Assembly: GCA_003427395.1 (NCBI GenBank)
Contig: BFEA01000187.1
Location: forward strand, 1,122,885-1,162,690
Origin: Chara braunii
Lineage: Eukaryota > Streptophyta > Charophyceae > Charales > Characeae
Length of the DNA stretch: 39,806 nucleotides
Direction of reading: 5' to 3'
Under the pieces are notes generated by a model. The model was not told the DNA's origin. It did no database searches and worked only from the letters and a program-made list of their open reading frames with translations. How positions within the stretch are numbered: the stretch's first letter is position 1; each line of letters begins with the position of its first letter. Position numbers and translations under genes: made by a program. Of this stretch, positions 21,214 to 30,434 are shown in pieces.

Positions 21214-21487
21214 GCAATCACATGATGCAATCACATGATGCAGTCACATGATACAATCACGCGATGCGATCACTCGATGCAATCACATGATGCAGCCACA
21301 TGATACAATCACGCGATGCTATCACTCGATGCAATCATGCGATGCAGCTACATGATACAATCATGCGATGCGATCACTCGATGCAATCACGCGATGCAGC
21401 CACATGATACAATCACGCCATGTGATCGCTCGATGCAATCAGGCGATGCAGCCACACGGTGCAGTCACGCAGTGCAATCAACAAAGT
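21214..21487. repeat. 13-bp minisatellite in the 3' LTR
   Basis: About 20 units of a 13-bp motif with consensus TCACRYGATGCAR. Variants follow a repeating order (CACATGATACAA, TCACGCGATGCGA, TCACTCGATGCAA, TCACGCGATGCAG), giving a higher-order period of about 52 bp. The 5' LTR has a longer version. Confidence 0.85.
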
Positions 21488-22166
21488 GTAATCTCACATA
21501 GAACGAAAAGGGAAAAGGGAAAAGAAAAACCCAAGTCCCGATTATATTTGTGATCACCGTCTTTGTGGAATTTCAGCACGCGAATGAAGAGGTTGCATAT
21601 CTCTTTCACCTTGCCAAGTGATCAAGTAAACCACACACCGCTGGGAAATACACCCGACGGACAAGCGCCAACACCAAGATTATCCTTACCGCTTCAACCT
21701 TGCAAATGCTTTTAATCTAGTAGCCCATACGTTGGATTTCCTTCACACCCAACCCGTTTCAAATCGTTATTATGAGTCGAGGGCTTTCCCCCGTCCTCCT
21801 ACTCACTCAGTCTACTGCGGGCTTATCCCTTATCAAGACGTGACATAATCAGTTAACAACGATCAATCGTTCTAGTTAACCGAAGCAGCAACAATCAAAA
21901 GAAAAAGAAGAAACTATAGATAATAAGAACAAAAGAAATCATCTTGCAATGACTGCCACCCTTTTCTGAGGGTTCGGCCAGAGCAGTTACAAAAAAGCGC
22001 ATCAATGGCTTTGATAGCAGTACCCGTCACGAGCCGAAAGGCACTCGGGTAGCGAGACAGATAGCCTTCAGAGAGAGCGCGCCAACCGGTAAGTAAAAAC
22101 ACCTTCGAAGGAAAACAAGACTCTCCCTCCCGTTAGTTCTTGTCCGAGCAGGTCCTGCATGCACCA

Positions 22167-22660
22167 ATCAGAGTAACGAGGGGATTGTTTCTATGGCGTC
22201 ATGAGGGAACTGCCCGTGAAAGACGCGTTAGTTGCCACGCGTCTTCCTTGGCGTCTTTTTAGCTATCTTGAGGTGACAGCTCGGGTCTCTGAGAAGACAG
22301 GAGTTCACGCTTTTCTCAGCCAGATAACGATGACGTCAACTACTCTAGGTGGGAACACGGGCCTTCTTGTACTGCGGGCACGCAAACTTTACTGTCGTCG
22401 CTTCTCTCGGAACTGACTCCCTCCCTCATTCAAACTCTCTCTCTCACATGCGCCACCCCGCACTCTTCTACCGGAACCAATAAGACGCGCTTCATACAAG
22501 CGTGCAGGTAGGTCTTGACGTCAACCACCGTGCACTCTCTTTGACTTTTTCTTTGCACCTCTCTCTTGAACGTCCACTTGTCGCGCGTGTATGGGCGCTT
22601 CCCCCGTTTTGGGTTCAGTCCCGCTCACTCTAGCCCGCACGTCTCTTGGTCTTGCCCCTC
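22167..22660. other. Internal 3' end of the retroelement, no gene
   Basis: Non-coding. The place where a polypurine tract is expected (minus strand just before the 3' LTR) is not purine-rich. A purine-rich minus-strand tract does occur at about 22417-22446, roughly 250 bases away from the LTR. Confidence 0.5.
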
Positions 22661-22837
22661 TCATATGTGTCTTTTCCCCCTGCTCTGCTTCTCTCCCGTT
22701 CCGCGGCCCCTCGGCGTCAGCTGCCTCGAGCTAGCCTCATGTCCCTCCTCCACTGGCTTCACGGCTTGGTGATGCCTCTGGACCTCGCCCGGTCTGTTCC
22801 AGGACCTGAGGTCCGTCTCCCGATCTGAGTCGCTCAT
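22661..22837 (-). CDS. Small hydrophilic ORF
   Basis: Fifty-eight codons from ATG to TGA, starting 16 bases after the stop of the preceding frame (22853). The product is charged (MSDSDRETDLRSWNR start, Gly/Arg/Lys-rich end) with no recognisable domain. Its tight spacing follows the packing seen upstream in the element, but it could be a chance frame in GC-rich DNA. Confidence 0.3.
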   Translation of the reverse strand: MSDSDRETDLRSWNRPGEVQRHHQAVKPVEEGHEASSRQLTPRGRGTGEKQSRGKRHI

Positions 22838-22852
22838 CTCATTTTTCCCTCC

Positions 22853-23375
22853 TTAGTCTCTGTCCTGGTGGACCTGTTCCAGGTCCGCTGTGTCCATTGA
22901 TGTCTCAGTCTCGTGGTAAGCCACCGTTATCCGTAGCCTTGCCGTCACTCCGTCCCGTCTACAGCGTCTCTCCGCTCGGTCTCTCGCCTCCGAAATCGCG
23001 TCCTGCAGCTTCGGGTCAGTCCGCATCTCTCCGTCTCTTGCTCCCTCCACGTTGATCTTCAGTAGCACTTCATCTCCACCGTCGTAACCGAGTATGACGG
23101 TAATCCAAGGCCCTTCCCCGGACACGGGCTTCCAACGGGCCTGGTGGTACCTGTACCCGAGCCTGTACCCATGCAATGCCATAGTCAGACTCAGTACTAT
23201 GACCTCCACGCAACACTAAGTCGTCCACACGGAATAGCACGCCAATAGGTAATATATACACAGGCCTGTAGCTTGCTATAGCCGCAACCACCAATGCTTG
23301 TATAATCTTCCTCTCCTTTTCCAATGCCTCATCATAATCTTTCTCTATTAGGACTGCCACCGGGTTTTTCTTCAC
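22853..23375 (-). pseudogene. C-terminal accessory ORF of the element, frameshifted
   Basis: Two overlapping minus-strand frames. 23375 to about 23200 reads KKNPVAVLIEKDYDEALEKE and SYRPVYILPIGVLFRVDDL. About 23195-22853 reads GYRLGYRYHQARWKPVSGEG, ITVILGYDGGDEVLLKINV and AISEARDRAERRCRRDG. The frame probably shifts near 23190, where a protein of about 170 residues would result. The beta-strand-rich look and the pattern of a short strand followed by an acidic helix faintly recall family 2 (ORF4, ORF5), but the similarity is too weak to claim. It is GC-richer than gag. Confidence 0.45.
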
Positions 23376-23410
23376 CCCCTCCGGCTTGTATTTTCTTTTT
23401 TACCCAGTGA

Positions 23411-26400
23411 CTATTTTCCTAAAAAAAGGTGAGTCGATGCAAATCTCAATTTCATCTTTCCTCCCTTAGCAGTCTCTACAACTTTCTTGAAGGCTTCAAT
23501 TTGCCCATCCTCATCCTCGAGTTTACCAAGGGCTTTTATCATTTTCGAAACCTGATTGATTCCCACCGAAATCTCTTCTTTTGCTTCTTGTTTTCCTTCT
23601 TCCTTCAATCTCCTAACCCTTTCAGCAGATTCTTCCCTTCTGATTGAATTAGCAGATAGTTGATGCTTGAAATCACTTTTTGTGCAGACCATAAAGGTCT
23701 GTTCCTGAGCAGCCTCAGCCATGTCACCGTTTGAACGCGGTGAACGCACGTTCGCGTTCAAATGTGCGTTTGAACGCGGATTGCGCGTTCGCGTTCAAAA
23801 ATTGAACGGCGTTCAATTTTTTTTAATTTTTTAAATTTTTTCAAAAAATATTTTCAATGCCTAAAACTTTTTTTTTTTTTCTGATTTTTTTTTTTGTGAG
23901 TTCTATATGATGTGGGCTACATGCCTGTAACTTTTGGAGTCATTTTGCCAAGGGAAAAAGAAAAATGAAAAATCGCCAAAGATGGCGGTGTCAAATCATG
24001 TTCGCCCACTAATTTCAATTCTTTTTTTATTTCTTTTAATTTTCTGTTCTCTATTTTTATTTCGAATTTGATAGCGAATTTGGATGTGATTCTCAGACAA
24101 AAGTTGTTTATTTTATTTTTTTTCATAACATATATTGTTTTTTGAAATTTTTAAAGAACTTTTTTTTTTTTTTTTTTTCTGCGTGGAATTGAACTCTGCA
24201 TTCGGTCACGTTCACTGAACGCGCGTTCATTCCGTTCAATTTCTGAACGGAAAACCCGCGTTCAATGAACGCGCGGTAACATAGAGCCTCAGGATCTTGT
24301 AAACCCATCCAAGATGACCTCTCATGACTGAAAAATTGAACTGCCTCCATCCTATGCAAGAATGAAGTTCCCAAGATAAAGTCATGGTCCAGATCTGACA
24401 CTACAAAACCAGTAATTCCACAGTCATTGTCCCAACTCGGATAGGCAAATTGTCTATAAACCCAGCCACAAACAATTCCCCTGCAATATTGCTCACTAGA
24501 TTTTGGGCAAGCCTGTCAATAGTCAAATTATATGCCTCCATCGTCTTCGTGAAAGAAGTATCATCTCTGCCCCTGAGTCCACTAGGGCTAGAATCTTCAC
24601 TTGATTAATGCGAATTGTAAGGTCTCCACAACCCATGGTTGCAAATCTCATATTGCAACATGGTAGTGATCTGTTCACCTGATTGGGAAAGACCGATCCC
24701 AAGTAATTAACTTTCAATTTTTTCTTCTCAATTAATTTCTTCAACTCTTCTCTCAGTTTGGGTGCTAGTGTCATTGCTTCCTTGAAAGACAGTGTCACTT
24801 CCATTTCTTCCAACATTTTATCAATTACATCAGAAATCACTGTCCAATCATCCAAGTCACTCTTGAGAATAAATTTTCTTTTTTTCCCCTGTTTATTCTT
24901 TCCTTGTGAACGTTCGTGTTCAGGATCATCAAGGATGTTAATCAACGACTCTTCAGACTTCCTCCTTTTCTTTTCCTCTATCATTTGAGGTGTCATACGG
25001 GTTTGGAGATTTCTAACTTCACCAATCCTGACACTAGGTTCCATGATAAGTTCTGGGGGTAAATCACCATTGAACGACATCATGTTAGCCAGGAGGTGAG
25101 CCATTTCATTGGAAGAGGACTCTACTAATTCAGAAGGATTCTGAGAAGTAGGATTCCCTCCCAATAGAGACTCACTTGTAGATGCTTCGCTAGGCTCACA
25201 CTTTGTCAATGTTAAGGATTGCAGAGACAGTTCAATTGTGGTATAAGGGTCACTTGTCCTTTGTACTAGTTCATTAGGCAATTCTCCAATGAGAAAATGA
25301 ATATTCACATTAGCCTTTCTCTTCTTCTTAATCTTCATCTTTTCATCATGTTTATGAGCAAAAAGCCTCATACCTCCTGGATGTCTAGGGTCCAACTTAT
25401 TCCTTGAACTATCACAGACATGGCCCATTGCATCTTTCTTTGCCTCCCCACTCCTTACATCCTCCTCAAGAGGCTTGCAATAAGTGGTAGTATGACCCCC
25501 TTCACCACAGTAGTAGCAAGTAAAACTTCTCTTAGGACGCTCATCATATTTTTTTCTTTCTCTGTTTCCTTCATCACCATTTTTTCCATTCTTTTTGGAT
25601 CTGGAAGAATCCTCTTTCTAACCATAACCCTAATTATCATCATCATCGTCGTCATCCTCTTCACTTTCACCCTTCTTCTTTCCCCTGTCATCCACAGCAT
25701 GCGTTGCAGGCCTTGCAGGCATAAAGTTAACCATCATCTTTTGAAGAATATTCTCAGCAGTCAGATTGTTTCCTCTATTCATTCCATTCTCAGTCTCCCA
25801 GTCCCTGGCCAAAGTACTGATCTGATCCAGTAACCATTTATTGTGAGAGACAGTAGGTAGAGTTCTTATGATTGCAACCATTTCATCCCATCTGAGAGGA
25901 TAGTGCTGAGCTTGATTAAGAACTGCTTGCCTTTCAGTATCAGTAAAATTTGTCAAAAATATATGGCATCTCTGAGCTTCATCCAAATATGGAATTCTTC
26001 TTGCTGTTCAGATAAAGGTCTGAAGAAAAACATTCAAAGTGTCATATTTAACTCTTCTGATGTTGAGTAAGTCCTTAGTCGTAGTTGGAACCGAATCTTT
26101 CTCAAATTCCTTTTTCAGTCTCTGTTAAATCTCTTCCCAGGTAGTGGCACCTTCCATTAGTTCATGAACTGTCAGTCTTGAGTCGGTATCACAATAAGAT
26201 AGTAGATGCTTAAGCCGTTGTTTATCTGTCCATCCATAACTGAGTCCAAATAATTCATACTCGTCCAAGAAGTCATTAACCTGGGGCCCTCTGAAGCATG
26301 AGATCCTCTCATCTGGCCTCTTTCCTCTTGCAATATCTGACCCTCCCTTTATAGTGTCTACTCTCTCGACCAGTTTCCGTATAACCCCAACCAAGACCTC

Positions 26401-26454
26401 CTCATTGGTCCCTGTAGAAAAACTCGGTCTTCCTCGTCCTGTCATTTTAACCAT
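23411..26454 (-). pseudogene. gag-pro polyprotein, decayed and split by a MITE
   Basis: Gag packages element RNA and the aspartic protease matures it. From the ATG at 26454 the frame has a gag capsid-like domain (ISCFRGPQVNDFLDEYELFG, TTWEEI, then QRLKKEFEKD, and RAVLNQAQ-type helices as ERQAVLNQAQHYPLRWDEM), an Asp run, a CX2CX4HX4C zinc knuckle (CYYCGEGGHTTTYC, 25518-25477), a helical linker, and the retropepsin site ALVDSGAEMILLS (near 24570). The protease then continues through two frame changes (about 24530 and 24430) to DHDFILGTSFLHRME. Stops inside are TAA 26127, TGA 26010, TAG 25632 and TAG 25620 (first bases). The 566-bp MITE at 23719-24284 interrupts it; beyond it the frame resumes with a coiled-coil-like tail (EESAERVRRLKEEGKQEAKE). 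No polymerase follows. Confidence 0.85.
23719..24284. mobile_element. 566-bp MITE with 8-bp target duplication, hAT-like
   Basis: An exact 8-bp direct repeat, AGCCTCAG, lies at 23711-23718 and 24285-24292. The element starts CCATGTCACCG and its other end reads CTATGTTACCG in reverse complement (9 of 11 identical). Both sub-terminal regions are crowded with TGAACGC/GCGTTCA motifs in both orientations, while the middle is AT-rich and non-coding. The 574 added bases match the frame difference between the two flanking gag-pro frames, which is independent support for the insertion. An 8-bp duplication is typical of hAT elements; the assignment is inference. Confidence 0.85.
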
Positions 26455-26516
26455 AGACTTCTCCCAGATATTCTCGTATCTCTCTCTGTCACTCTTGTCT
26501 TTTTCTTCTTTATCCT

Positions 26517-26783
26517 TTAATCCCTTACTCTCCTCGCGAGAGATACAGACTCATTTCTCTCTTCTCTTGTCTGCTCTACTTCTTAAGAGTTCTGTACATA
26601 TAGGGTATAAGCAATAATGGATTGGGTAGTGATCAAGGGCAGTGAAATCCTTATCAGCCTTCCAATGTAATCTTCAATCAATTCTCTTTCATCGTCCTTA
26701 TTCAATCTTCTATTATACCCTTTTATAGTACCTCGAATCATAAAATATCGAGTCATGTCTATAATCTCATAATCAAATTGCAT
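26517..26783 (-). pseudogene. ORF5, family-2 accessory protein
   Basis: Starts at an ATG 3 nt after the ORF4 stop. A TAA at 26585-26583 ends the frame after 66 residues, but it continues in the same frame (EVEQTREERNESVSLARRVR) to a TAA at 26517, giving 87 residues. That is the length of the LTR-encoded relative (86). Shared features with ORF4 and the LTR protein are a strand, a helix (ELIEDYIGRLIRIS), a second strand with AYTLYVQ (AYTVYFY in the LTR copy) and a C-terminal SxxxxxLARR helix. The function is unknown. Confidence 0.6.
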
Positions 26784-26786
26784 CGT

Positions 26787-27077
26787 TTACGACCCACTAT
26801 TGATCCTTTTTGCAAGCGGGACCCGTTCCCGAGAAGTGTGATATGATACTCTCTCAGCAGTTCCCACTTTCACCACCTTTAACAGATAGCTTATATCAGT
26901 TTGGTCAGTGATAATTCTCGAGGCAGAATCTCTCATGCGATCAAAGAAAGACTGCAAAAACTCAAGCTCATCTAGGGTAGAAAGATTCCTGTAAGAGATC
27001 AGAAGAGTCCCTTCTACTTTGATTATCCTACCTTCCAACACAACTCCTAGTGTCAGCTGTTCAGTCAAGTTGGGCAT
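26787..27077 (-). CDS. ORF4, family-2 accessory protein
   Basis: Ninety-six residues from an ATG 47 bases after the end of ORF3. It begins with strands (GVVLEGRIIKVEGTLLISY), then a helix (DELEFLQSFFDRMRDSA), a strand (DISYLLKVVKVG) and a C-terminal segment TSRERVPLAKRINS. The last parallels SSVEVVDRARELTS in the LTR-encoded 86-aa protein, and IITDQ parallels IVKDQ. There are no internal stops. I recognise no family. It lies in the cluster between the primer binding site and gag. Confidence 0.65.
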   Translation of the reverse strand: MPNLTEQLTLGVVLEGRIIKVEGTLLISYRNLSTLDELEFLQSFFDRMRDSASRIITDQTDISYLLKVVKVGTAERVSYHTSRERVPLAKRINSGS

Positions 27078-27124
27078 TACTAATTATTATAAACAATATC
27101 TGCAAGGTAGATTTCAGGTTGGAC

Positions 27125-27628
27125 TTAATCGGGGATCTCGAATCTGTGTTCAAAGGTATTCAAAAGTAAGGATTTTATCATCACTGTGGAGTTTTTTTCT
27201 CTTGTTCTACCAACCTCAGCAATAGCTTCCAACAAAGGCATCCAATCTCTCCTGCCTTCAAATCCCTCAGCAATTGAGAACTCAGGAAGCCTCTCAAATT
27301 GTCTTACTTCTTTCCTCTAGGTTACTTTTCTTTTCAACTTTTCAAACCACTCCTTGGTTCTTATGAGACTGATATAAGCACCTGTCTGAGACTTCAAGTA
27401 ATCGTCTTCCTTTTCTAGGCCTGCCGGTACATAAACCCTTACGTCCACGCTGCCTGTACTCAGGAATTTGACCACTGGGATGTGAAATATTATGGGCCCT
27501 CTCTCACAAGTCTCATATCTCAGGATCACAAAAGGATTATCACACCCTATCACCTTATAGAGTTTACCCCTCACAGTAGTTATCCTGGCTACTGAGAGTA
27601 TTCTTCTTGGACTCTCTTCACTTTCCAT
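27125..27628 (-). pseudogene. ORF3, family-1 accessory protein with one stop
   Basis: ATG at 27628 (MESEESPRRILS), overlapping the end of ORF2 by 40 nt. A TAG at 27319-27317 interrupts it after KLKRKVT, but the same frame continues (RKEVRQFERLPEFSIAEG, DWMPLLEAIAEVGRTRE) to a TAA at 27125. That makes 167 residues, close to ORF1 and ORF2 (164 each). Family landmarks are ILRYETCE, SVDVRVYVPAG and the C-terminal W-x-x-(L/I)-(L/I) helix. An upstream ATG at 27652 is possible but lies within ORF2 and lacks family similarity. Confidence 0.65.
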
Positions 27629-28083
27629 GCAAACTTTATCATGGTATACCAATTGTATCTTGGGAGTGTAAGTCCCTCAACAGATGGAGATGGTGTCCCA
27701 ACAAAAGATCTGACATAGGTACTAAAAGAAAAGTTTCTTCTCTCTCGTTCTAATCTTCCCTTCTCATTATGCACAAGATTCGACGCTCGTTGTCGACACG
27801 CACCTTTTCGGTCTTCATCAAAGCTTTGTTTTGACACATAAATCCCAATATCATATTTATCAAGATCAATAAAATAGCATGTAAGAACATACAGACTGTC
27901 TTGTTCTTGTCCTGATCTCTTTATGACTTCATACCTCACGATTTCATAAGGAATTACAGCCCTACCCGCTATAGAATTAAGAGAATTCAACAACTTGTCT
28001 GATTCAGCCTTACTCAGCCCTTCATGACCTCTTATCAGTATAAGCTTAGATTTCTCTCTCAAGGGTACATAGCGTCGACTCAT
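27589..28083 (-). CDS. ORF2, family-1 accessory protein
   Basis: 164 residues without internal stops. Its ATG overlaps the TGA of ORF1 in the sequence ATGA. Family landmarks are LLNSLNSIAGR, IPYEIVRYEV, LYVLTCYFIDLDKYDIGIYV, RLERERRNF, and a C-terminal NWYTMIKFAWKVKR. The match to ORF1 is along the whole length, with roughly a third of positions identical by eye. The protein looks like an alpha/beta fold of strand-rich centre and terminal helix. The function is unknown. Conservation of an open frame in decayed surroundings suggests it was selected until recently. Confidence 0.72.
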   Translation of the reverse strand: MSRRYVPLREKSKLILIRGHEGLSKAESDKLLNSLNSIAGRAVIPYEIVRYEVIKRSGQEQDSLYVLTCYFIDLDKYDIGIYVSKQSFDEDRKGACRQRASNLVHNEKGRLERERRNFSFSTYVRSFVGTPSPSVEGLTLPRYNWYTMIKFAWKVKRVQEEYSQ

Positions 28084-28574
28084 CTGACTCTTTGACCTCT
28101 TTTCACTTTCTGGGCAAACTCAATTACCGCAAACCAATCATTTTTTGATAAATTTATATCAGGCAAGGGAGGGGCTGAAAATCCCTCAAAGACAGTAAAT
28201 CGAGTTGATCCAGTAAAGTTCTTATTTTCCCTTTCAAATCTCTCTTTCTCTTTCAATACTACTTCATCAGCAAATCCCCAGCATCTCCCATATACTGCTT
28301 CAGCACTTCTCTCCTTTGGGACATAAATTCTTAAATCATACACGTCCAGTTCCGTAAAATAGAATGTCAATACATAAAATCGCTTTTGTTTCCATCCGCT
28401 CTCGACCATCTCATATCTGACAACCTCGTATGAGAACACCTCTCTGTTACTTAGAGTGTTCAGTGACTTTAAGAGACACCCTACTTCCTCTTGACTTGGG
28501 CCTGAACCTCTGTCGAATTTTTGCCTTCTCTGTCTGATTCCTTCTGCTGAAATCTCTTTAGTTCTCATGACCAC
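28080..28574 (-). CDS. ORF1, family-1 accessory protein
   Basis: 164 residues from an ATG at 28574 (MVMRTKEISAEG) to the TGA shared with the ORF2 start codon. The N-terminal 30 residues are basic (GIRQRRQKFDRG). Then come LLKSLNTLSNREVFSYEVVR, a strand-rich part (FYVLTFYFTELDVYDLRIYV), a charged helix (EKERFERENKNF) and the C-terminal DWFAVIEFAQKVKRG. Similarity to the LTR-encoded 217-aa protein and ORF2 is clear along the length. I recognise no domain. The start is chosen because the next in-frame Met would delete the conserved N-terminal helix. Confidence 0.72.
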   Translation of the reverse strand: MVMRTKEISAEGIRQRRQKFDRGSGPSQEEVGCLLKSLNTLSNREVFSYEVVRYEMVESGWKQKRFYVLTFYFTELDVYDLRIYVPKERSAEAVYGRCWGFADEVVLKEKERFERENKNFTGSTRFTVFEGFSAPPLPDINLSKNDWFAVIEFAQKVKRGQRVR

Positions 28575-28762
28575 CGTTTCTTTTATCCCTTGTCAATACC
28601 ATGTTGATTATCGGCAACCAATTAGTCCCATCACAATAGCTGTCAGGTATAGGAGGAGTCGGAACAGTCTCATATGTCACTTGCATTAAATTTCATTCCA
28701 CTTTCTTATTCTGATTAATTAATTATGGACTTCTCATCATAAAGAGACTGGATTGCAATTTC

Positions 28763-29035
28763 TCATAACCAGTTGAAGGTCTCACCGTCGTCACAGTCTC
28801 CCTTCTTGACATAGGGACGAATATCATAAATATCTTCCTCCAAGAAGCGAGTCAGCACTACGCTGATAGCCGAATTGCCTGAACGGTAGACCCAACAATG
28901 CTCATACTGATAGGGGAATATTCCTTTGGTAGTTACTTTCTCTCAATGCACCAGAAGTTCGCATTTTTGTTGAATTCCCCGAGCTTTTGATTCTTTCTTT
29001 CCCTTTTCAACGTTCAAAGGACTTCATAGGCTCAT
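28763..29035 (-). pseudogene. ORF0, family-1 relic nearest the primer binding site
   Basis: A frame of about 90 codons from a possible ATG at 29035 with two TGA codons inside. It includes GIQQKCELLVH, a TGA, then EKVTTKGIFPYQYEH, AISVVLTRFLEEDIYDIRP and YVKKGD. This matches the core of the LTR-encoded protein (FPYKYVR ... IFIALTKFVEGTISDLRIFLKKG) better than it matches ORF1. It lacks the C-terminal helix, so it is truncated as well as interrupted. It shows that the pre-gag array once held at least four family-1 genes. Confidence 0.6.
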
Positions 29036-29289
29036 GAGGCATACCTGAATTCAAGTCTGATTCTCTCCAATCAATAATATCAATCTTCTTTCTCTGGTCC
29101 AGTGTGGTACCTCACACAAGGAAAGAATAAGCAACATTTAGCGGCTGTGACTTTCAAGAGAATCGAGACTCAATAAAGATAATAAAATTAATATGAAGCT
29201 CATAACATTGTCGACAGTTCTCACACCATAATCAAAACTCAAAGATGATGATGACCCAGACTCGCTCCGGATACGAAAATTTTTTCATG
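29036..29289 (-). other. Leader between primer binding site and first ORF
   Basis: About 250 bases of non-coding sequence following the primer binding site. A packaging or dimerisation signal would be expected in such a leader, but none can be identified by eye. Confidence 0.4.
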
Positions 29290-29307
29290 TCCCCGGCAAC
29301 GGCGCCA
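29290..29307 (-). promoter_or_regulatory. Primer binding site for tRNA-Asp
   Basis: On the minus strand TGGCGCCGTTGCCGGGGA lies 4 nt after the LTR end (TGCGACA). It is the complement of the 3' end, including CCA, of plant-type tRNA-Asp (GTC). This tRNA is expected to prime minus-strand cDNA synthesis. The site fixes the element's orientation and shows that 29312-34369 is the 5' LTR. Confidence 0.9.
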
Positions 29308-29855
29308 TTTTTGTCGCACATTTTCCAGCCGAGCCACTTCGGGCGACCGGAAAGCCAACAGGCTGTCACGCAGAATTTCGTATGTGGTTGCAAAAATAAA
29401 ATAAAATTAATTAATGCAAATCCCATCCTGTTGTGTGCGTCCGGCTTCGAGCGAGACCCTTCAATTACGGTTTTCACCGGACCCCGGTCTTAGGAATCTT
29501 TGATTGTGATTCGGAACAGCAATGATAACGCAAATAATAATAATTAAAACAAAATATGCTGTGTGTGTATCGAGATGTCAATTTAGGAATTTGAGAACTG
29601 TGACATGATCAGCAAAAGAGAACATAACCATCAAGCAGTGTCAAGGAGAAGATCAAGACCGACTGACTCAAGGCAAAGATAAGATGAATGGGGGAAGAAT
29701 GAGAACTCATAATAGTCTCGGGGACTACATATGGAGGAGAGCATGGCCAACACCAATTAAGAGTCCTCACTCAACCCTCTGAACTTTGTTGTGCGTCGTT
29801 TGGGCTTCTTGCCATGTCTCCGTACTCTCTGAGGTTGTGGCTTCTGAATGTACAG

Positions 29856-30434
29856 TCACCTGAAGCCCACTAATTCCAAACACTTCCAACCAAGTCCCAT
29901 GATACGGAAGTCAAGCATGGCACGAAATTCCTCCCATAGTATGGGGAGATAGGGCTGAGAGAAAATACCCCTCCTGAGATGCGGAAACTCAGAGGGCTCG
30001 GTCACCGCCTCATAATCAATCACTGTCGGCGATCTGTATCTCTTAGCCAAGTCCACCAGTCCACCCCAATAAGAGCGGTCAGTAAGATAGTATGGGACCG
30101 GCCGTCTGGGATAGTCAGTGAAAAGCTTAGGACCAAAGCTATAAACCGGCTTTGTATTACCCTCAAGCCTTTCAGCTTTCCACTGCACATACCCAGTTGC
30201 TGCTGCCCATACCGCGTCAAAATGAGGGTGTGTCTCGTTCCCCTTCTTCAGGAAAATCCGTAGGTCGCTGATTGTACCTTCAGCGAACTCAGTGAGAGCG
30301 ATGAAGATAGACAGTTCCTCGCGCCTGAACCCATCAATCCTAACGTACTTGTAGGGGAAACTCACCTTGGCGGCAATCTGGTTGAGGCTGTCAAGGATCG
30401 ACTGATCAACTGAAATGGGGTTAATCTCTCTCAT
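29856..30434 (-). pseudogene. LTR-encoded family-1 protein, truncated copy
   Basis: 192 codons identical in layout to the 217-codon frame at 16201-16854. Here the Trp codon of FRWLY is TGA, so the basic C-terminal tail is lost. Downstream of the stop the sequence still matches the tail, with a short deletion near 29789. The remaining protein differs from the other copy at scattered positions (for example KVSFPYKYVRIDGFRREE against KESFPYKYVRIDGFWREE). Confidence 0.7.

Larger units (their letters stand above)
15715..22166 (-). repeat. 3' LTR of the giant element, with an insertion
   Basis: It matches the 5' LTR from TGTCGCACATTTTCCA (left) to TGCATGCACCA (right), interrupted at 18837-20282 by unrelated sequence that contains the assembly gap. 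It carries an intact 217-codon ORF (16201-16854), a degenerate 15-bp repeat field, a shortened 86-aa-type ORF and a 13-bp minisatellite. Small length differences from the other LTR are mostly in these repeats. Confidence 0.88.

Noticed and set aside
21214-21487. CRISPR-like array
   Set aside because: The unit is a 13-bp tandem repeat without spacers, in a eukaryotic LTR.
22201-22416. Plus-strand 71-codon frame
   Set aside because: It has no family features and lies in the non-coding 3' end of the element.
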